From positions 71,377,249-71,441,248 of the forward strand of contig OZ038423.1 in NCBI GenBank assembly GCA_964036155.1: 64,000 bases of DNA, written 5' to 3'. The notes below the pieces were generated by a model that saw only the letters and a program-made list of their open reading frames with translations, searched no databases and had not been told where the DNA came from. Numbering within the stretch: the stretch's first letter is position 1; each line of letters opens with the position of its first letter. The position numbers and the translations under genes are program-made. The DNA comes from Diploscapter coronatus (lineage: Eukaryota > Nematoda > Chromadorea > Rhabditida > Rhabditidae). Of the stretch, positions 1-11,349 are shown piece by piece.

Positions 1-770
1 TGCAGCTTCCAGAAGATGGTCTTTGGAGTGGCAGAGACTGAGATCTCAACGTCGGAGTGACAGAAAGTTAGGCATTCCATCAATAATTCCTAAAATAGAA
101 AAATTGCCTAAGCTTCATACTTGAATTAGGAGCACGAGTTTTTCAGCTTAAAATATGTTTAAATTTGACCTTGACAACTCCGACATCAATGATTTCCTTG
201 CTCTTCACGGGTATTTTGTAGAGACTTCCGAATCTGTACGAGATTTTCGTGTTCAGCGGAATTCGCTCCTGGATCTTCGCGACACAGTAAGCGGCCGCTT
301 CATCAAGTTTTCTGAAATCATCGGTTAATTTAGACTTAAATTTAATCCTAAATTTAGAAAATTCGTATTTTCAAACTGAGGATTATTATTGAAATGTAAT
401 TCGACTACTTTACATTGAAAATAAACTAGAAGGTGAGAAAGAAATTAAATTCTCGCATTGATGAAGCAATGTTCGTTACCCGACGACGCATTGCACACAG
501 TTGATCCTGTTCATCTATTAAAAACAAGCAGCCGACTATGTGCAATGCGTCGTCGGGTAACGAACATCGTTTCATCAATGCGAGAATTGCGTCTTTCTCA
601 CCCTATAGTCTATTTTCAATGTAAAGTAGTTGGATCGCAATAATATAAGTGTTTAGATGAGTTTTCTACCTGGGGGAGTTAACGATGTACTGGGGATGAA
701 GGACGCGAAGCATGAGAAAAGTGACTTCGTCACTCCGAAGAGTTAAAGAGATATGCGGTAGAGACGACAT
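1..770 (-). CDS. Unrecognised protein gene, 5' part (continues beyond left edge)
   Basis: Three exons join in frame on the minus strand: 770-670, 311-170 and 89 to the window edge. The joins are phase 2 and then phase 0, with acceptors tttcag and attttag. A tttcag acceptor lies two bases before the start codon, so trans-splicing is likely. The visible product (33 + 47 + about 29 residues) starts MSSLPHISLTLRSDEVTF and contains IQERIPLNTKISYRFGSLYK. It is a mixed hydrophobic and charged globular-looking sequence without a signal peptide or transmembrane helix. I do not recognise the family. The 358-bp first intron holds a roughly 260-bp hairpin MITE. The exon structure and three mutually compatible open frames support a real gene, but the third exon is less certain because its acceptor is weaker. 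Confidence 0.6.
384..643. mobile_element. Hairpin MITE with about 110-bp arms
   Basis: Positions 384-502 and 537-643 are near-perfect inverted copies around a loop of about 35 nt. The innermost part of the arms (ATGTTCGTTACCCGACGACG and neighbours) is identical, and the outer arms carry a few mismatches and small gaps. No coding capacity is credible; the short open frame here is simply one arm. It lies in intron 1 of the minus-strand gene at the left edge. Superfamily was not determined because a target-site duplication is not evident. Confidence 0.8.
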
Positions 771-3583
771 TTCTGAAATGCTTAACTTGTAGAACTATTT
801 AAATCAAATAATATCACAAAATTAATGCGAACCAGATTAAAAACGATTTAAAGAAGAATGATTATTTTGAGATTCAGACAAAATATTTATGCCAGACTTT
901 GTAAATAGAACTCGTCTCAAATATGGAGATATGATAATGGATGTTAAAAAATCCTAGGACTTAATCTTAAAGAGGAAGATTTCATATATCCTCTTAAAAT
1001 GCATTTTCCAGTTGGCTAACCATTTTATGATCCAGTTTCTGATGGTCAGAAGAGAAAGTGAGACATAGGCAAAGATGCAAAAATCAAGGCTGTTTACCTA
1101 CTCTTAAAATCGGTTGAATTTTTCGAATTTTCAAAATACAATTTCTAGGGTAAAAAGCTCAATTCTGATGATCTTATCATAACTGAAAGTGCCTAAATAA
1201 ACTGAAGCCTCACCCCTATTAACTTATTTTTCACTTTCCGTGGTGTAAAGTTTTTCTTTCAATCTAATTTTCACTATGACCAAAAATAGCCGAAGAGGAA
1301 AATTCGAGTTATTCTTTACTTGCAAAAATATATGACGTTCCTAATAATAGGTAACCCGAATTAGTACCTATTTATCAATAGGGGCTATTCGAAGAAACTC
1401 AGGGATAGAGGATGACTTTTACCTCCTATCATCCCTCTATCAGCTGATAAGAACAGCTGGTGTGGATAGGTTATGGCTAGGCGAGGGACGATAGCAAAGG
1501 CCAGACCGGGTTAGAAAAAGAAGAAAAGGGTGTGAGGCAAGAAGTAGTCATTTGAGCGGACAATCGAAAATTTGTATACCTTTATCAAAGATCAAAGATT
1601 TTTTAAGAAAAAAATCGCGATTTTTTCTTTAAGGGAAAGATTGTTTAGATGTTAGAGAGAAATTGAAATTGGATAGAAACTTTTATATATTTTTAACTCC
1701 GCTACATTTCGAAGGCAAGAAAAACAAACACAAACAAAAGTTTTCAGACGAAAAAATCCTGTTCTGGTTCTGCTCCTTAAGATAAGAAGTCATAAGAACG
1801 AAATAATTGATAACTCTATCATTCCTACGCTTAAAGTATAGGCTTCTTCAAATGACCAGATTAAATATCATTACAGAGACCTGAGTCTATTAGTTTTAAA
1901 CCTGAAGATGAAGTCTATCTATAAGAGTAGCATCACATAGAAAGTGAAAGGGACAGAAAATAGGGAGAGAAAGGAAGAAAGAAAAAGATAGAAAAGGGGA
2001 GAAAGAAAGAGAAATAGTGTTGCGGAGGGGGCGAAATATATTGGAGAGAATATAACCCATCAGCTGACAGACTCGCAGGCAGAACGAAGCGGACGCGACG
2101 CAGTCGCGCGTTGCGGTCGTGCAAAATAGAGAAGGTGGAGAGGCCAATAGAAACATAGGGGGAGATAACCTATTGATTTGCATATATCGATATATATCTG
2201 AGGGACATATGAAACCCTATATAAAAATGACTATATAAAAAAGTTATGTATGAAAAAAGGAAAATAGAAATTTAATTTAGTTTCAGACCTATATGATTTA
2301 GATCACATGGCAATTCTTGTTCTTTTTATCTTCAGGTTTTATAGATAGATAGATAAGCTATTGATCTTCATATAGCCACATATCATCTAAAGGTATACAT
2401 GAAATCCTTATCTCAAAGAAAGTAATCCGATATCAAGTTCAATCTCAGATTTTATATATCTCAAAACCGTATGATATCTTAACTTTGAGATTAACCGAAT
2501 GAAACACTCGAAGTATTGTAAATATTGATAATCAAAAGTCATGCAACAATTTTAGAAACTGACAGATTAGTCCAAAAATGGAAATTCTATGTATGTTCAG
2601 AAGGGCGAAACTGCCCCTGGGTATAAACAGACAGAGAGTGCAAAGGAAGGGAGGAAAAGAGAAAGAAAGAAAGGGGAGAAGAAAACGAGGGAGAGAAAGA
2701 TGCAAACACTCTTGAGATACGCCACAATATATACGGTAGTCAGGAGTGTTCGTGAGTCTTCTAAATATTCATTCTGGAACTTAGCATCGATTTCTCATTG
2801 ACCTATCTTTAACTTGCTAGATATAACAATTCAGTTTTATACACATTTATTTAAACAACAAAGAAAAACTTAGAAAATTCCTGGAATGAAACCTTAAATT
2901 ATTCTTAAGAAGCCGATAAAATTAAGAGCGACTCGATAAAAATCGAGTTGGTTAAAGTTTGAGATCAAAACAAAAATCGGCTCACAAAAGGTGAATTTTG
3001 AAAGAGGAGAAGAAATTGAATTATTTCAGATTTTGACCCTTAGATAATTTCGAAATGTTATGTGAGCTGATAGAAAAATACCAATTGTCGAAAAATCTCG
3101 TAAATACGATTTTCTGAAAGCTTGCTCTCACGCTAAATCTTAACGAATCTTTACTAGCATTTAGCTTTTGAACATATTTTTCGAAAGTCTGTTTACAAGT
3201 CTTTTTCGATATAAAATAAAACAAAAATGTAATTCACTTTGAATTGAAAAATAGAGAAAAGATGTGATCACAAATTGCATTTTCTAGGGAAGAAAGTTTG
3301 TCATTTGCTGATTTAGATGATAATTAATAAAGTAGTACGATAAGAAAATGTAAAAATAATAAATTTAAAACTAGTAGGTTATTTTATTTTAGATTTAGTA
3401 ATACCGTACTAGTTTCATTCTCTACCATTTAGGAAAACTTACTAAATTTTATCATTTTGGAAGAGAAGAGGTAAATGCCTGATCTGGATTGAAGAAGTTG
3501 ATTTTGGAAGATTGTTCCGGAAGGATTACTGTAACTGAGAAATGAAAACCGGACAGAGAGAGGGTAGGAAAGGGGAGGAACGG
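771..3583. other. Intergenic, no supported gene
   Basis: This 2.8-kb stretch lies between the left-edge gene and ELOF1, which point the same way. It contains purine-rich low-complexity tracts (about 1935-2035 and 2630-2700), a GATA-type microsatellite near 2340, and copies of a dispersed AGGGATAT..TGAAATCCCT-like motif (about 974-995, 2201-2222, 2390-2411). The short open frames here lack splice partners and look like noise. Confidence 0.6.
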
Positions 3584-4276
3584 CTACGAGTTGACCTGAA
3601 AATTTAGGTTTATATATTTTCAGATTTTTTTAACAACTTCAGTTTATCATACTGTATAATTTCATGTTCGGCATCAAAGTTTATCTTTAAAAATCCTAAG
3701 AAGTGAATAATACTGTAGTTTCTATCTTTCAATGGGAAATGTAAAACTGTTTGGAAAGTACAATAAAATGAAAAATGACCTGTTCGCAAGCGTCGATCCA
3801 CTCGGAATACACATCGATGGGCTCCGAGAGTTCGTGGATCGGCGTCTGAAATAACCATTCTTAATTTCGAAAAATTATGGAAAGGGCGTTTTGGTTGAAC
3901 TTCTTAATCCGAGGGTTGGTTGTTGTATGAAAATTAAACCTGGAAGTCCTCCGAGCAGACACGGCACGAGATGAACCCGATGTTCTTATCGCGGTCCCTG
4001 AAAGTTTAACATTAAAAAAATAAATTGGAATTTTTCAAAGTATCACTCTTTCAAAATTCTATATTGCAGCCGAAAAACTTTTCCTTATATTACTTTTACG
4101 GGATACTTTTTAAAAGAAAAAGAATTTTAAATGTTTTAAAAGATTTGTTTGAAATCCCACATTTTAACTTCACAGACGCGTTCGTGATTGCAGAAGGGGC
4201 AGTCGAACTGCGTATCGAGGGGCACGATTGCCTTCACTTTGGGAGGGGGCTTTCTCTTCGACTTGCGCTTGCCCAT
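3584..4276 (-). CDS. ELOF1: Transcription elongation factor 1 homolog (ELOF1)
   Basis: Small zinc-binding factor that associates with elongating RNA polymerase II. Exons on the minus strand: 4276-4161, 3997-3940, 3845-3780 and 3595-3584. The spliced frame encodes 83 residues, the usual metazoan length. Family hallmarks are all visible: a basic N-terminus ([13 protein letters not shown]), a first zinc pair CPFCNH near residues 26-31, a second pair CRVC about 22 residues later, and the C-terminal block [15 protein letters not shown]. The first intron uses donor AT|gtggga, splitting the Met codon before DRDKN. The last coding exon is only 12 nt (VNS, stop). A tttcag acceptor lies about 25 nt upstream of the ATG. 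The gene is divergent from MRPL27, 650 bp apart. Confidence 0.95.
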
Positions 4277-4926
4277 TTCTCTTTGAAAAATTTAGAACGA
4301 TGCCTGAAAATTATGATTTTTTTTCGAAATAAAAGGGACTATTCTGCGAAAAGATATTGCTGAAAAATCTAGATAGGTAGAATATTATTCTGGACAGAAA
4401 GGCTAAAGAAAAAATAAGGGAAATTCAGAAAAAAAGAAAATAAGAAATTTTAGAAATCGAAGAAAAGAGCGATAATTTTGAAGAAGAGCCGAGTTTAAAA
4501 CGGTGTGGATAAGTAGAGTTATGTTCTGGGCCATAAGTTGACGATAAAATTATGCAAAGTTCCGGAAAAATCAAGAAAAATTACGTAACCTGACGAAGAG
4601 AATCATAGGATTTTCAACTTTTATCGATACGCGTTTGCGATTTCGATGCCGCGTAAACATATATATATATATGTACTACGGATACGGACTAAATTCTGAT
4701 GCAATCCTGATCGATTTCGATTTCTTCCGAGATTTTCCTGGATTCTCTAGAGTTGTTGATTTTTAGAAACTTCATACTTTCCTCAATCCACCCCCCTATA
4801 AAATTCACTCATTTAGCCTTCTAAGCAGTCCTCTAAATTTAGAAAATAATCATGAACTTTCCAAAAAAAATCTTTTACTTTTTCCGACTTTTCTGATTTA
4901 ATACATATTTTTTAAATTTTTTCCAG
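4277..4926. promoter_or_regulatory. Divergent intergenic region ELOF1 / MRPL27
   Basis: 650 bp separate two divergent start codons, so both promoters should lie here. It is AT-rich, with an (AT)n run near 4659-4671 inside a moderately GC-rich patch (4625-4690). I see no diagnostic TATA or initiator motif. The right end is a polypyrimidine tract ending in tttttccag directly before the MRPL27 ATG, which reads as a trans-splice acceptor. Confidence 0.45.
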
Positions 4927-5863
4927 ATGTTGCTGGCCCGTAACTCGTCAAAATTGGCCGGATTACAGGGCCTGCAGCAAGTCAGGAACAAAGTCAGACC
5001 GCCCGAGAATTTGCCTTTTCGAGGACTTTGGAGGTGATTTATTTTATTTTTTAAAATTATTTTGGTTTTTCAGAACTGATGGAAACATCGTTCGAAAAGG
5101 AGAGCTACTCGTCAACCAGCCCAGATTCAACTATCATCCAGGATTGAATGTGGGCTTTAAAAATGATTTTTAAAGTTTTAATTTTAGAACTTTCATATTT
5201 GACAGCTTTACTAACTTTTCCTATCTATTATGAAAATCTTTAATCTTTCGTGAAAATAACACTAGAAAAAGCAGACAATCTACGCAAATAAGAAGCTAAG
5301 CACGAAAACATTTTTAAAAACGGCTTTTATTCTTATGATGATGATGTTGTCAGAGATCAATAAGTACCTTAACCTTTGCAGGTGTACTACGAGAACGATC
5401 GTGGCGAGAAGTGTCTTCGAGCGGCTTGCGACGGAGTGGTGCGGATTTCGCGGGAACGAATCAAACCTGACCTGTCGATCAAGCACATGCAACAGGTAGG
5501 CTGGAAAGTCCACTTTAGTAGTACGAGACAAGAGACATTTTCTTTCATATCCTTATTCAGAGTTGTAAGTTTTCACACCCTCGAGGTCCCGCATGAACGA
5601 GATAGCCTGTCTTACCAAGAGAGGAAAAGAGCAGATATTTCTGTCTCTCAACAGTACATACTATCTCGTTCATGCGGACCCCTGTGGGTTTGAAGATTTG
5701 CTAGTCTGGACTTATTTGCTACTTCGTCAAATTTCGAATTTTCAAATATTCGTTTTTTCAACAGGCCTATGAATACAAGAAGGATCTCGAACTCTACAAA
5801 TTCCACTACAACGTCGTCCCGCTGGAAATGAGCCAGGAATACAAATTGGTCGCTGAAATCTGA
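4927..5863 (+). CDS. MRPL27: Mitochondrial large-subunit ribosomal protein bL27m
   Basis: Exons 4927-5033, 5074-5149, 5382-5495 and 5765-5863 join in frame to 131 residues. The core matches L27: a conserved block around VRKGELLVNQPRFNYHPGLN (the family's GN-I-IRQRG-F-PG-NV pattern), then AACDGVVRISRE, and a C-terminal tail around NVVPLEMSQEYKLVAEI similar to animal MRPL27. The basic N-terminus (MLLARNSSKLAGL) is a plausible mitochondrial targeting peptide. The ATG follows a ttttttccag acceptor with no 5' UTR, as seen in trans-spliced nematode genes. AATAAA occurs at 5945-5950, and LIN-7 starts 193 bp after the stop, so the two are probably in one operon. Intron 3 carries a small hairpin repeat. 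Confidence 0.92.
5573..5691. mobile_element. Short hairpin repeat (candidate MITE) in MRPL27 intron 3
   Basis: Arms at 5573-5605 and 5661-5691 are inverted copies with an identical core (GCATGAACGAGATAG and its complement) and 3-5 mismatches in the outer part. The spacer is about 55 nt. Lacks coding capacity. No clear target-site duplication, so assignment to a transposon family is open. Confidence 0.6.
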
Positions 5864-6055
5864 ACTTTATTTTTCCTTGTTTTTGTTATTCTCAGATTGT
5901 TTTCCCCTGAAACGGGTGTAGATAGATCAACAGCAATAGCGCAAAATAAAATTTTAGGCTTCGAGCTGATTTTTAAAACGAGATTTGCGGTTTTAGCCGT
6001 ATGAAATACCTTGAAATTTTATTGTTTCGTCCAGAAAAACATTCTTCCAGAATTT

Positions 6056-7232
6056 ATGGCAAACCCGGTGGATAAACCGAATTTGGAGCGAGACATCGCT
6101 CGGGTTTTGGAGTTGATTGACCATGTGCAGGTATATTTGCTAATTTTTCTAAGATATTAAACTCGAGTCTAAAGTCGACTTGGGTTGAAGTTATTGGATC
6201 AATTTAACTAGTTTAAAGAATAACTGATTACAGAAAACCGGCGAAGTCAACTCGCCGAAGTTGACGACACTCCAGAACATTCTGCAGTCGGAGTTTTTCG
6301 GCGCGGTTAAAGAGGTCTACGAAACGGTCTACGATACAATCGACGTGGATGGACCTCCGGAGGTCATTTTTAACTACAACTATAAATTCGCGAAGTTGGT
6401 TTAACTTCTCGATGTTTTATTCCAACTTAATGATCTATTTTTAACTCCACTCAACCCTTGAAGGGGGTGGTGTTTATCTATATTTCAATTTGAAGGAAGT
6501 TTAGAAAATTATAATAGCTTAACTTGATTTATTTACAGCTTCAAGCGAGTGCGGCCGCCAAGGCTACTGTAGCTGCTTTTGCAGCTGCCGAGGGCCACGC
6601 TCATCCCCGTGTAGTCGAATTGCCGAAAACCGACCAGGGTCTGGGCTTCAACGTGATGGGAGGAAAGGAGCAGAACTCCCCAATCTACATTTCGAGAATT
6701 ATCCCCGGGGGAGTGGCCGATAGACACGGTGGACTGAAGAGAGGCGATCAACTGATTGCGGTTAATGGGGTGGTGGGTCTTTTTCCAATTACAGTAATCA
6801 GTTTGGAAACTACAGTAATCTTATGTTTTCGCCAGGATATCACTTTTCTAAAGGCAACTATTTAAAATTTAGCCATTTTAATTTTTTCCTCGAAAGGTAT
6901 AGCCTTTTCTTTGGAAATCTAACATTGAAAAGCTATAGTAACTTTATCCTTTTGAAGAAAAGCCGTAGTTTTATTTGGGGTAAAAAAGCTACAATAACCC
7001 CGCTCTAATTATAGAATGTGGAATGTGAGTGTCACGAAAAGGCGGTCGATCTTTTGAAATCTGCTCAGGGCACCGTAAGATTAGTGGTTAGGTACACTCC
7101 TAAACTTCTTGACGAAATGGAGAGGTAATTGTTAACTTATATTATCACTTTTTATTTTTTTATTTTAGAAGATTCGAAAAACAACGCCGTCGTGCGACCC
7201 AGCAAAGCCCAGCCCCTATTAATAGGAGATAA
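6056..7232 (+). CDS. lin-7: LIN-7 / Veli scaffold protein (L27 + PDZ)
   Basis: Cell-polarity scaffold of the LIN-2/LIN-7/LIN-10 complex, acting at the cytoplasmic face of basolateral and synaptic membranes. Exons: 6056-6130, 6234-6362, 6539-6772, 7015-7124 and 7169-7232, giving 203 residues, close to animal LIN-7. The N-terminal L27 domain spans about residues 8-60 ([32 protein letters not shown]). An alanine-rich linker ([13 protein letters not shown]) leads to one PDZ domain from about residue 92 to 175, with carboxylate-binding loop GLGF at 102-105 and the block [19 protein letters not shown] cttccag acceptor lies five bases before the ATG. It sits 193 bp downstream of MRPL27 and 401 bp upstream of ISCA2. 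Confidence 0.97.
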
Positions 7233-7632
7233 GGGAAAATAGGGATTTCTTATATCCGATATATCAAAATATCATCATTTCAAGCCTTGTAAATAGGTAT
7301 CACATTCATTTTCATTGAAACACTGAGCTTTCGAAATATCAAAATCATAATTTTATGCTTATTTGGTGCAATTTTACGCTCACTGCCTCGCTTTTTTATC
7401 ATTCTATTCAAATTATCAAAACCTTGACTTTAATCCTTGCCGTGCAAAGCTTTAATTTAACAAAAAAACTCAGCGCACCTCAGAAAATCTACTTATTTTT
7501 CCTGTTTTTTACTTAAATATCGAATAAATGTTTCATATTTTTATTTTTATTTCATTTCTATCATTACGTTATTTAACGTACCATGTATTTTCATGATTTG
7601 TCTAAATAGAAAAGAGATCATTAATTTTTCAG

Positions 7633-8478
7633 ATGTTAGCCCGATCTCTGATGTACTCTCTCCAGCGTCCATCCTGTAGCACAGCGGTTCGTCTCTCGAA
7701 AAGCGCGCCACGATTTTGCAGTTCCGCCCCCAATAATCATGCAGTCCGACCTCTCAAGGAAGTCTATGTCACGGACAAGGCGCAGGAGCGACTTCAGGTT
7801 AAATTTTAAAAAAATAGAATTTTAAAAAATCCACCATCTGATAATTTTCCAAATAAACTGATAAAATGATCCTACTTTCCATAAAAATCATCTTCTTATT
7901 CCATAGCTAGATACGTTAAAATAATTTACAAAAGACTACTAGTTTTTTGAAAGGTAAAGCAAAAAATAACATTTTATTTATTTTCCAGGAAATTCTGGAC
8001 AAATCGATTCATGAACGACTTCGGGTCGAGGTGGACGGAGGCGGCTGCTCGGGATTCGAGTACAAGATCAAACTCGACACTCAACTCAACGAGGACGATT
8101 TGCTATGGACGAATAAACAAGGCGTCGAAATCGTGGTTGATAAGGTCATTTTTATTATTTATTTTTACTCGTAGAAATCAGTTTTTTGCTTCTTTATCAA
8201 GACACTATTTTCTGAAAAGTTAACACTTTAAAAAATCAGGAGCATGAACTATGTTCTTTTTCAAGGAGTCAGTTTTCCATCTCATTTTTTCAGATGTCCC
8301 TCGAATACATGAAAGGCTCCACGATAGACTATGTCGAAGATTTAATGAAGGTTCATTTTTCGTAATTTTTCAACATTTTAAAACTAAACTTCTTCAGGCC
8401 TCATTTCGCGTGGTGAAAAATCCGATCGCTGAAAAGGGTTGTTCTTGCGGGTCGAGTTTCGCAGTTAGGATGGATTAG
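7633..8478 (+). CDS. ISCA2: Iron-sulfur cluster assembly protein ISCA2, mitochondrial
   Basis: A-type Fe-S scaffold that works with ISCA1 and IBA57 to make [4Fe-4S] clusters for mitochondrial enzymes. Exons: 7633-7797, 7989-8144, 8294-8350 and 8398-8478; 152 residues, close to human ISCA2 in length. The three conserved cysteines are C75 in VDGGGCSGFEYK and C141/C143 in GCSCGSSFAV. The first 30-40 residues are basic and hydroxylated (MLARSLMYSLQRP), fitting a mitochondrial presequence. The ATG immediately follows taatttttcag, again a probable trans-splice acceptor. ISCA2 rather than ISCA1 is favoured by the VDGGGCSGF and RVVKNP contexts. Confidence 0.95.
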
Positions 8479-8997
8479 GAAAAGGGATATCTGAAATCCT
8501 CCGATATATAAAATCCGACTAGACCCTCAAGATCCCTAGATACCACTTAGAAATTGCATGATACAGATCCTCTAGACATTTTTGAGATTTCTAATATTGT
8601 AAATTGATTTTACTACTCGTCCATAACTCTGATTCACAAACTTGCCTAGTCTCATTTTAGCTAGTATTTCTAGGCCATACATATTTTGCTTGAAGCAAAT
8701 GAATAAATACGAAAAAAACAACTCGAGTTTTTTTTTTAATTTTTTTACAGAAAATGCCTATTTTTGGCTTTGATATCTCGAAAATTAGACGCGTTTTTTT
8801 TTTAGAAATATCATCTTTCTGAAATAGAATGTAGAATGTAAAAGAAAGCATCTTTCTTTACATGCTATTTCTCAAAGTTGCGATATTTCTAAATTTACTT
8901 TATGATCTCTTATATCTTCTATTTTTTGAAAAAGCAAAATACAAGGGGGTGTCTTTCAAAATTCTTAAGTTCTGAATTTTCAGGTAATGCAGGAATA

Positions 8998-11349
8998 ATG
9001 TTGAAATCGGTTCGGCTGCTGCGCGCCCTTCGCGGTGCCTGTTCATCTTCTTCCACATTTTCGGAGAAAAAAATCCAATTTGGGCGACAAAATGAACAGC
9101 AGAAAAATCAATGGCAGGACCAACGGAATTCTGGACATCGGCAAAAATCGTGAGAATTTATTTTTTCAGCACCTAAAATTTTTCTATCCATATCTGAAGA
9201 AAAACTCGAATAATTTCTATTTTTGGTGGCGCGGAAAAGGTTTATTATCAGGTGTTAAAACACGTAGAGGAAATGCTCCCTCTCTTCATCTGGCGCACTA
9301 TTTCATCGAAGAAATGAAAGAAAGTTGCCCGAGTCTGCTTTCCCCCTATGCTCGAATGACCTCTTTTTGCGTTTTGATAATATTATTTTATTTTTGACTC
9401 TTAGTTTTTCATACATATAGGGAATAATTGAAATGTTTGTAATGCTTTTCTAAAAATGTTAATTTGAGGCACCAAAACTGGCGCAGATTTGGCTCGACCG
9501 GCGTTCCACTGTTGGCGTTTGGTTATTGGGCCGCGTTCAAGGACTTCGTCGGCATATCGCCTATCAAACTGGACTCTGATCCTCTAGCGGCTAAAATCAA
9601 GCAGGTCATATTTTCTTGAAATTTCCCTATTTATTGATTTTCCAATAGTTTTTCTACTTTCAAAATTGATTTTTTTATCCCATTTTAATGCTGTCCTTAC
9701 TTTTCTCTGATCTGATATTATATATGGAGAAAGTTATATTTTTAAATAAACAAATAATTGAATAACCAATTCTTATTTCATTTTTACATTTTCAGTCCTG
9801 GCTCTATCGGCAATACGGTCGTTTCGAGGAAGCTCTCGAAATTTTGCATCTCGCTTTAGAAGAGTCCAAACAGCGAGAGGACACAATACCTTATACTCGG
9901 TTAGATTTTTAACAAATTCCTTTCTTGTTTTATTTTTCTTTTCTCTTTTTCCGAATTTATTTTCAATTTCTTCTCCTAAAGACTTGAGATCCCGATTTGA
10001 TATATCCATTTTCAGAATCCTTTCTGAGCTCGCAAACACATACCACCAAAAAGCGGCGACTTATCGAGATCCCCAGGACTACGAAAAAGCAGAGGAGTAC
10101 TTCAGGGAGGTTCTTTCTAGGTAGGGGATTGAAATTTAAAAGGATATACAAAATCTCAAAATAGATCAATTCGATATATAGGATCTCAAGAAATAAGACG
10201 TGAAGTTATATGAAATCCGTAAAGATAGAAGTGTTAAGGATGGCCAATAAACACGGCTTGCGAGACGTGGACAAGGAGATCATTACTTGCTCTCTGAAAT
10301 TGGCCGATGTCTTAGCGAGGAAAGGGGAGCTGGAAAATGCAGAGATGGGATTCCGGCACTGCGTGCGGCAACAGATTAAGGTCTCTTTGTTTATATTTTT
10401 GTATTTTTATTCTCAAGCTTTTCGGAAAGTTCTTTTCCTTGAGCCCTAATTTCTCGTCTTCAGACTATATGAACAGCCCCGAAGAAAAATATCGTTATTT
10501 TTCAATTCAGGTAGTCGAAGCCCACCTCAAACAGTACTCAGTCGCTCACGGCGCGGGCGCTGAACCTGAAAATCTGGTCGAGTTTTTCGGGGACCAATAC
10601 TCCGATCCACTGGCCTTGTTTGGCTATTGTCTACAGTGCTACGCCTTTTTTTTGGTCAATTTTCATTCTTATTTTCTAATTAAATATTTATTTTGAATTT
10701 ATTTTCAGATCGAATATAGTGACGACAAGCGAGTGGTAGAGGCCTGTGAATATATGGATGAGGTTTTGAAGGTAGGGATGTTTGAACTTCGGATACACAG
10801 AGCTCCGTTCTTTTCAGATATGCAACCAACTGCACGGACCCAACACCTACCAGGCCGTCACGCTCTGCAACAACTTCGGCACTTCGCTGATGAAGAGAAA
10901 CGAGTTTGGAGAAAAAGTGATATTTCCCGAAACAATCGAACTTTCAGTTTCGAAAGGGCCCGAAAATATTTGGAGATCGGTGCGGAGAGGATACTGTATG
11001 TGGACGCCTGTGCGGGAATGATACCAGGGTACTACTGCAACTACGCGGAAGCTCTGTTCCATACTGGGGAAAAGGTGGAAATTGTTCTCGTCTTTCAAAC
11101 GATAGAAAAATGACTCCATTTGGAGCGGATCGGGTTTTTTATTTACCAAAAATTCCGTTGAAAGGCACTATTTGAAATCTTAAAAATTCGCAATTTCAGG
11201 AGGAAGCACTGAAATGGGCGCGGAAAAGTGTGAAACTGAGCAAGGACGCCGGGCCGGAAATGCAGAACTACGTGAAGGAATTCGTCAGAGATCTGGAAAA
11301 GGACGTCGGAAAGGGCAAGAAATCAGGATCAGGCTGGTGGCTGTGGTGA
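8998..11349 (+). CDS. TTC19: TTC19 homolog, complex III assembly/maintenance TPR protein
   Basis: Ten exons: 8998-9149, 9487-9604, 9796-9899, 10016-10120, 10239-10380, 10511-10654, 10709-10771, 10818-10903, 10948-11074 and 11200-11349; the spliced frame gives about 396 residues, similar to vertebrate TTC19. The N-terminus is basic and Ser-rich (mitochondrial presequence), followed by a hydrophobic segment (GVPLLAFGYWAAF) that could anchor it to the inner membrane. TPR-like helical pairs follow: YRQYGRFEEALEILHLALEE, DYEKAEEYFREVL, ARKGELENAEMGFRHCV and a C-terminal GEKEEALKWARKSVKLS. Uncertain joins: the exon 2 acceptor may be 9468/9469 in the same frame, and the exon 8 donor may lie at 10903 or nearby. 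Assigned by TPR layout, targeting peptide and length; another mitochondrial TPR protein is possible. Confidence 0.78.

Noticed and set aside
458..643. 61-codon plus-strand open frame
   Set aside because: It is entirely one hairpin MITE read through both arms and loop.
1896..2183. Overlapping 95- and 63-codon minus-strand open frames
   Set aside because: They fall in a purine-rich low-complexity tract; the translation is a biased Phe/Ser/Pro/Leu repeat with no splice context or domain.
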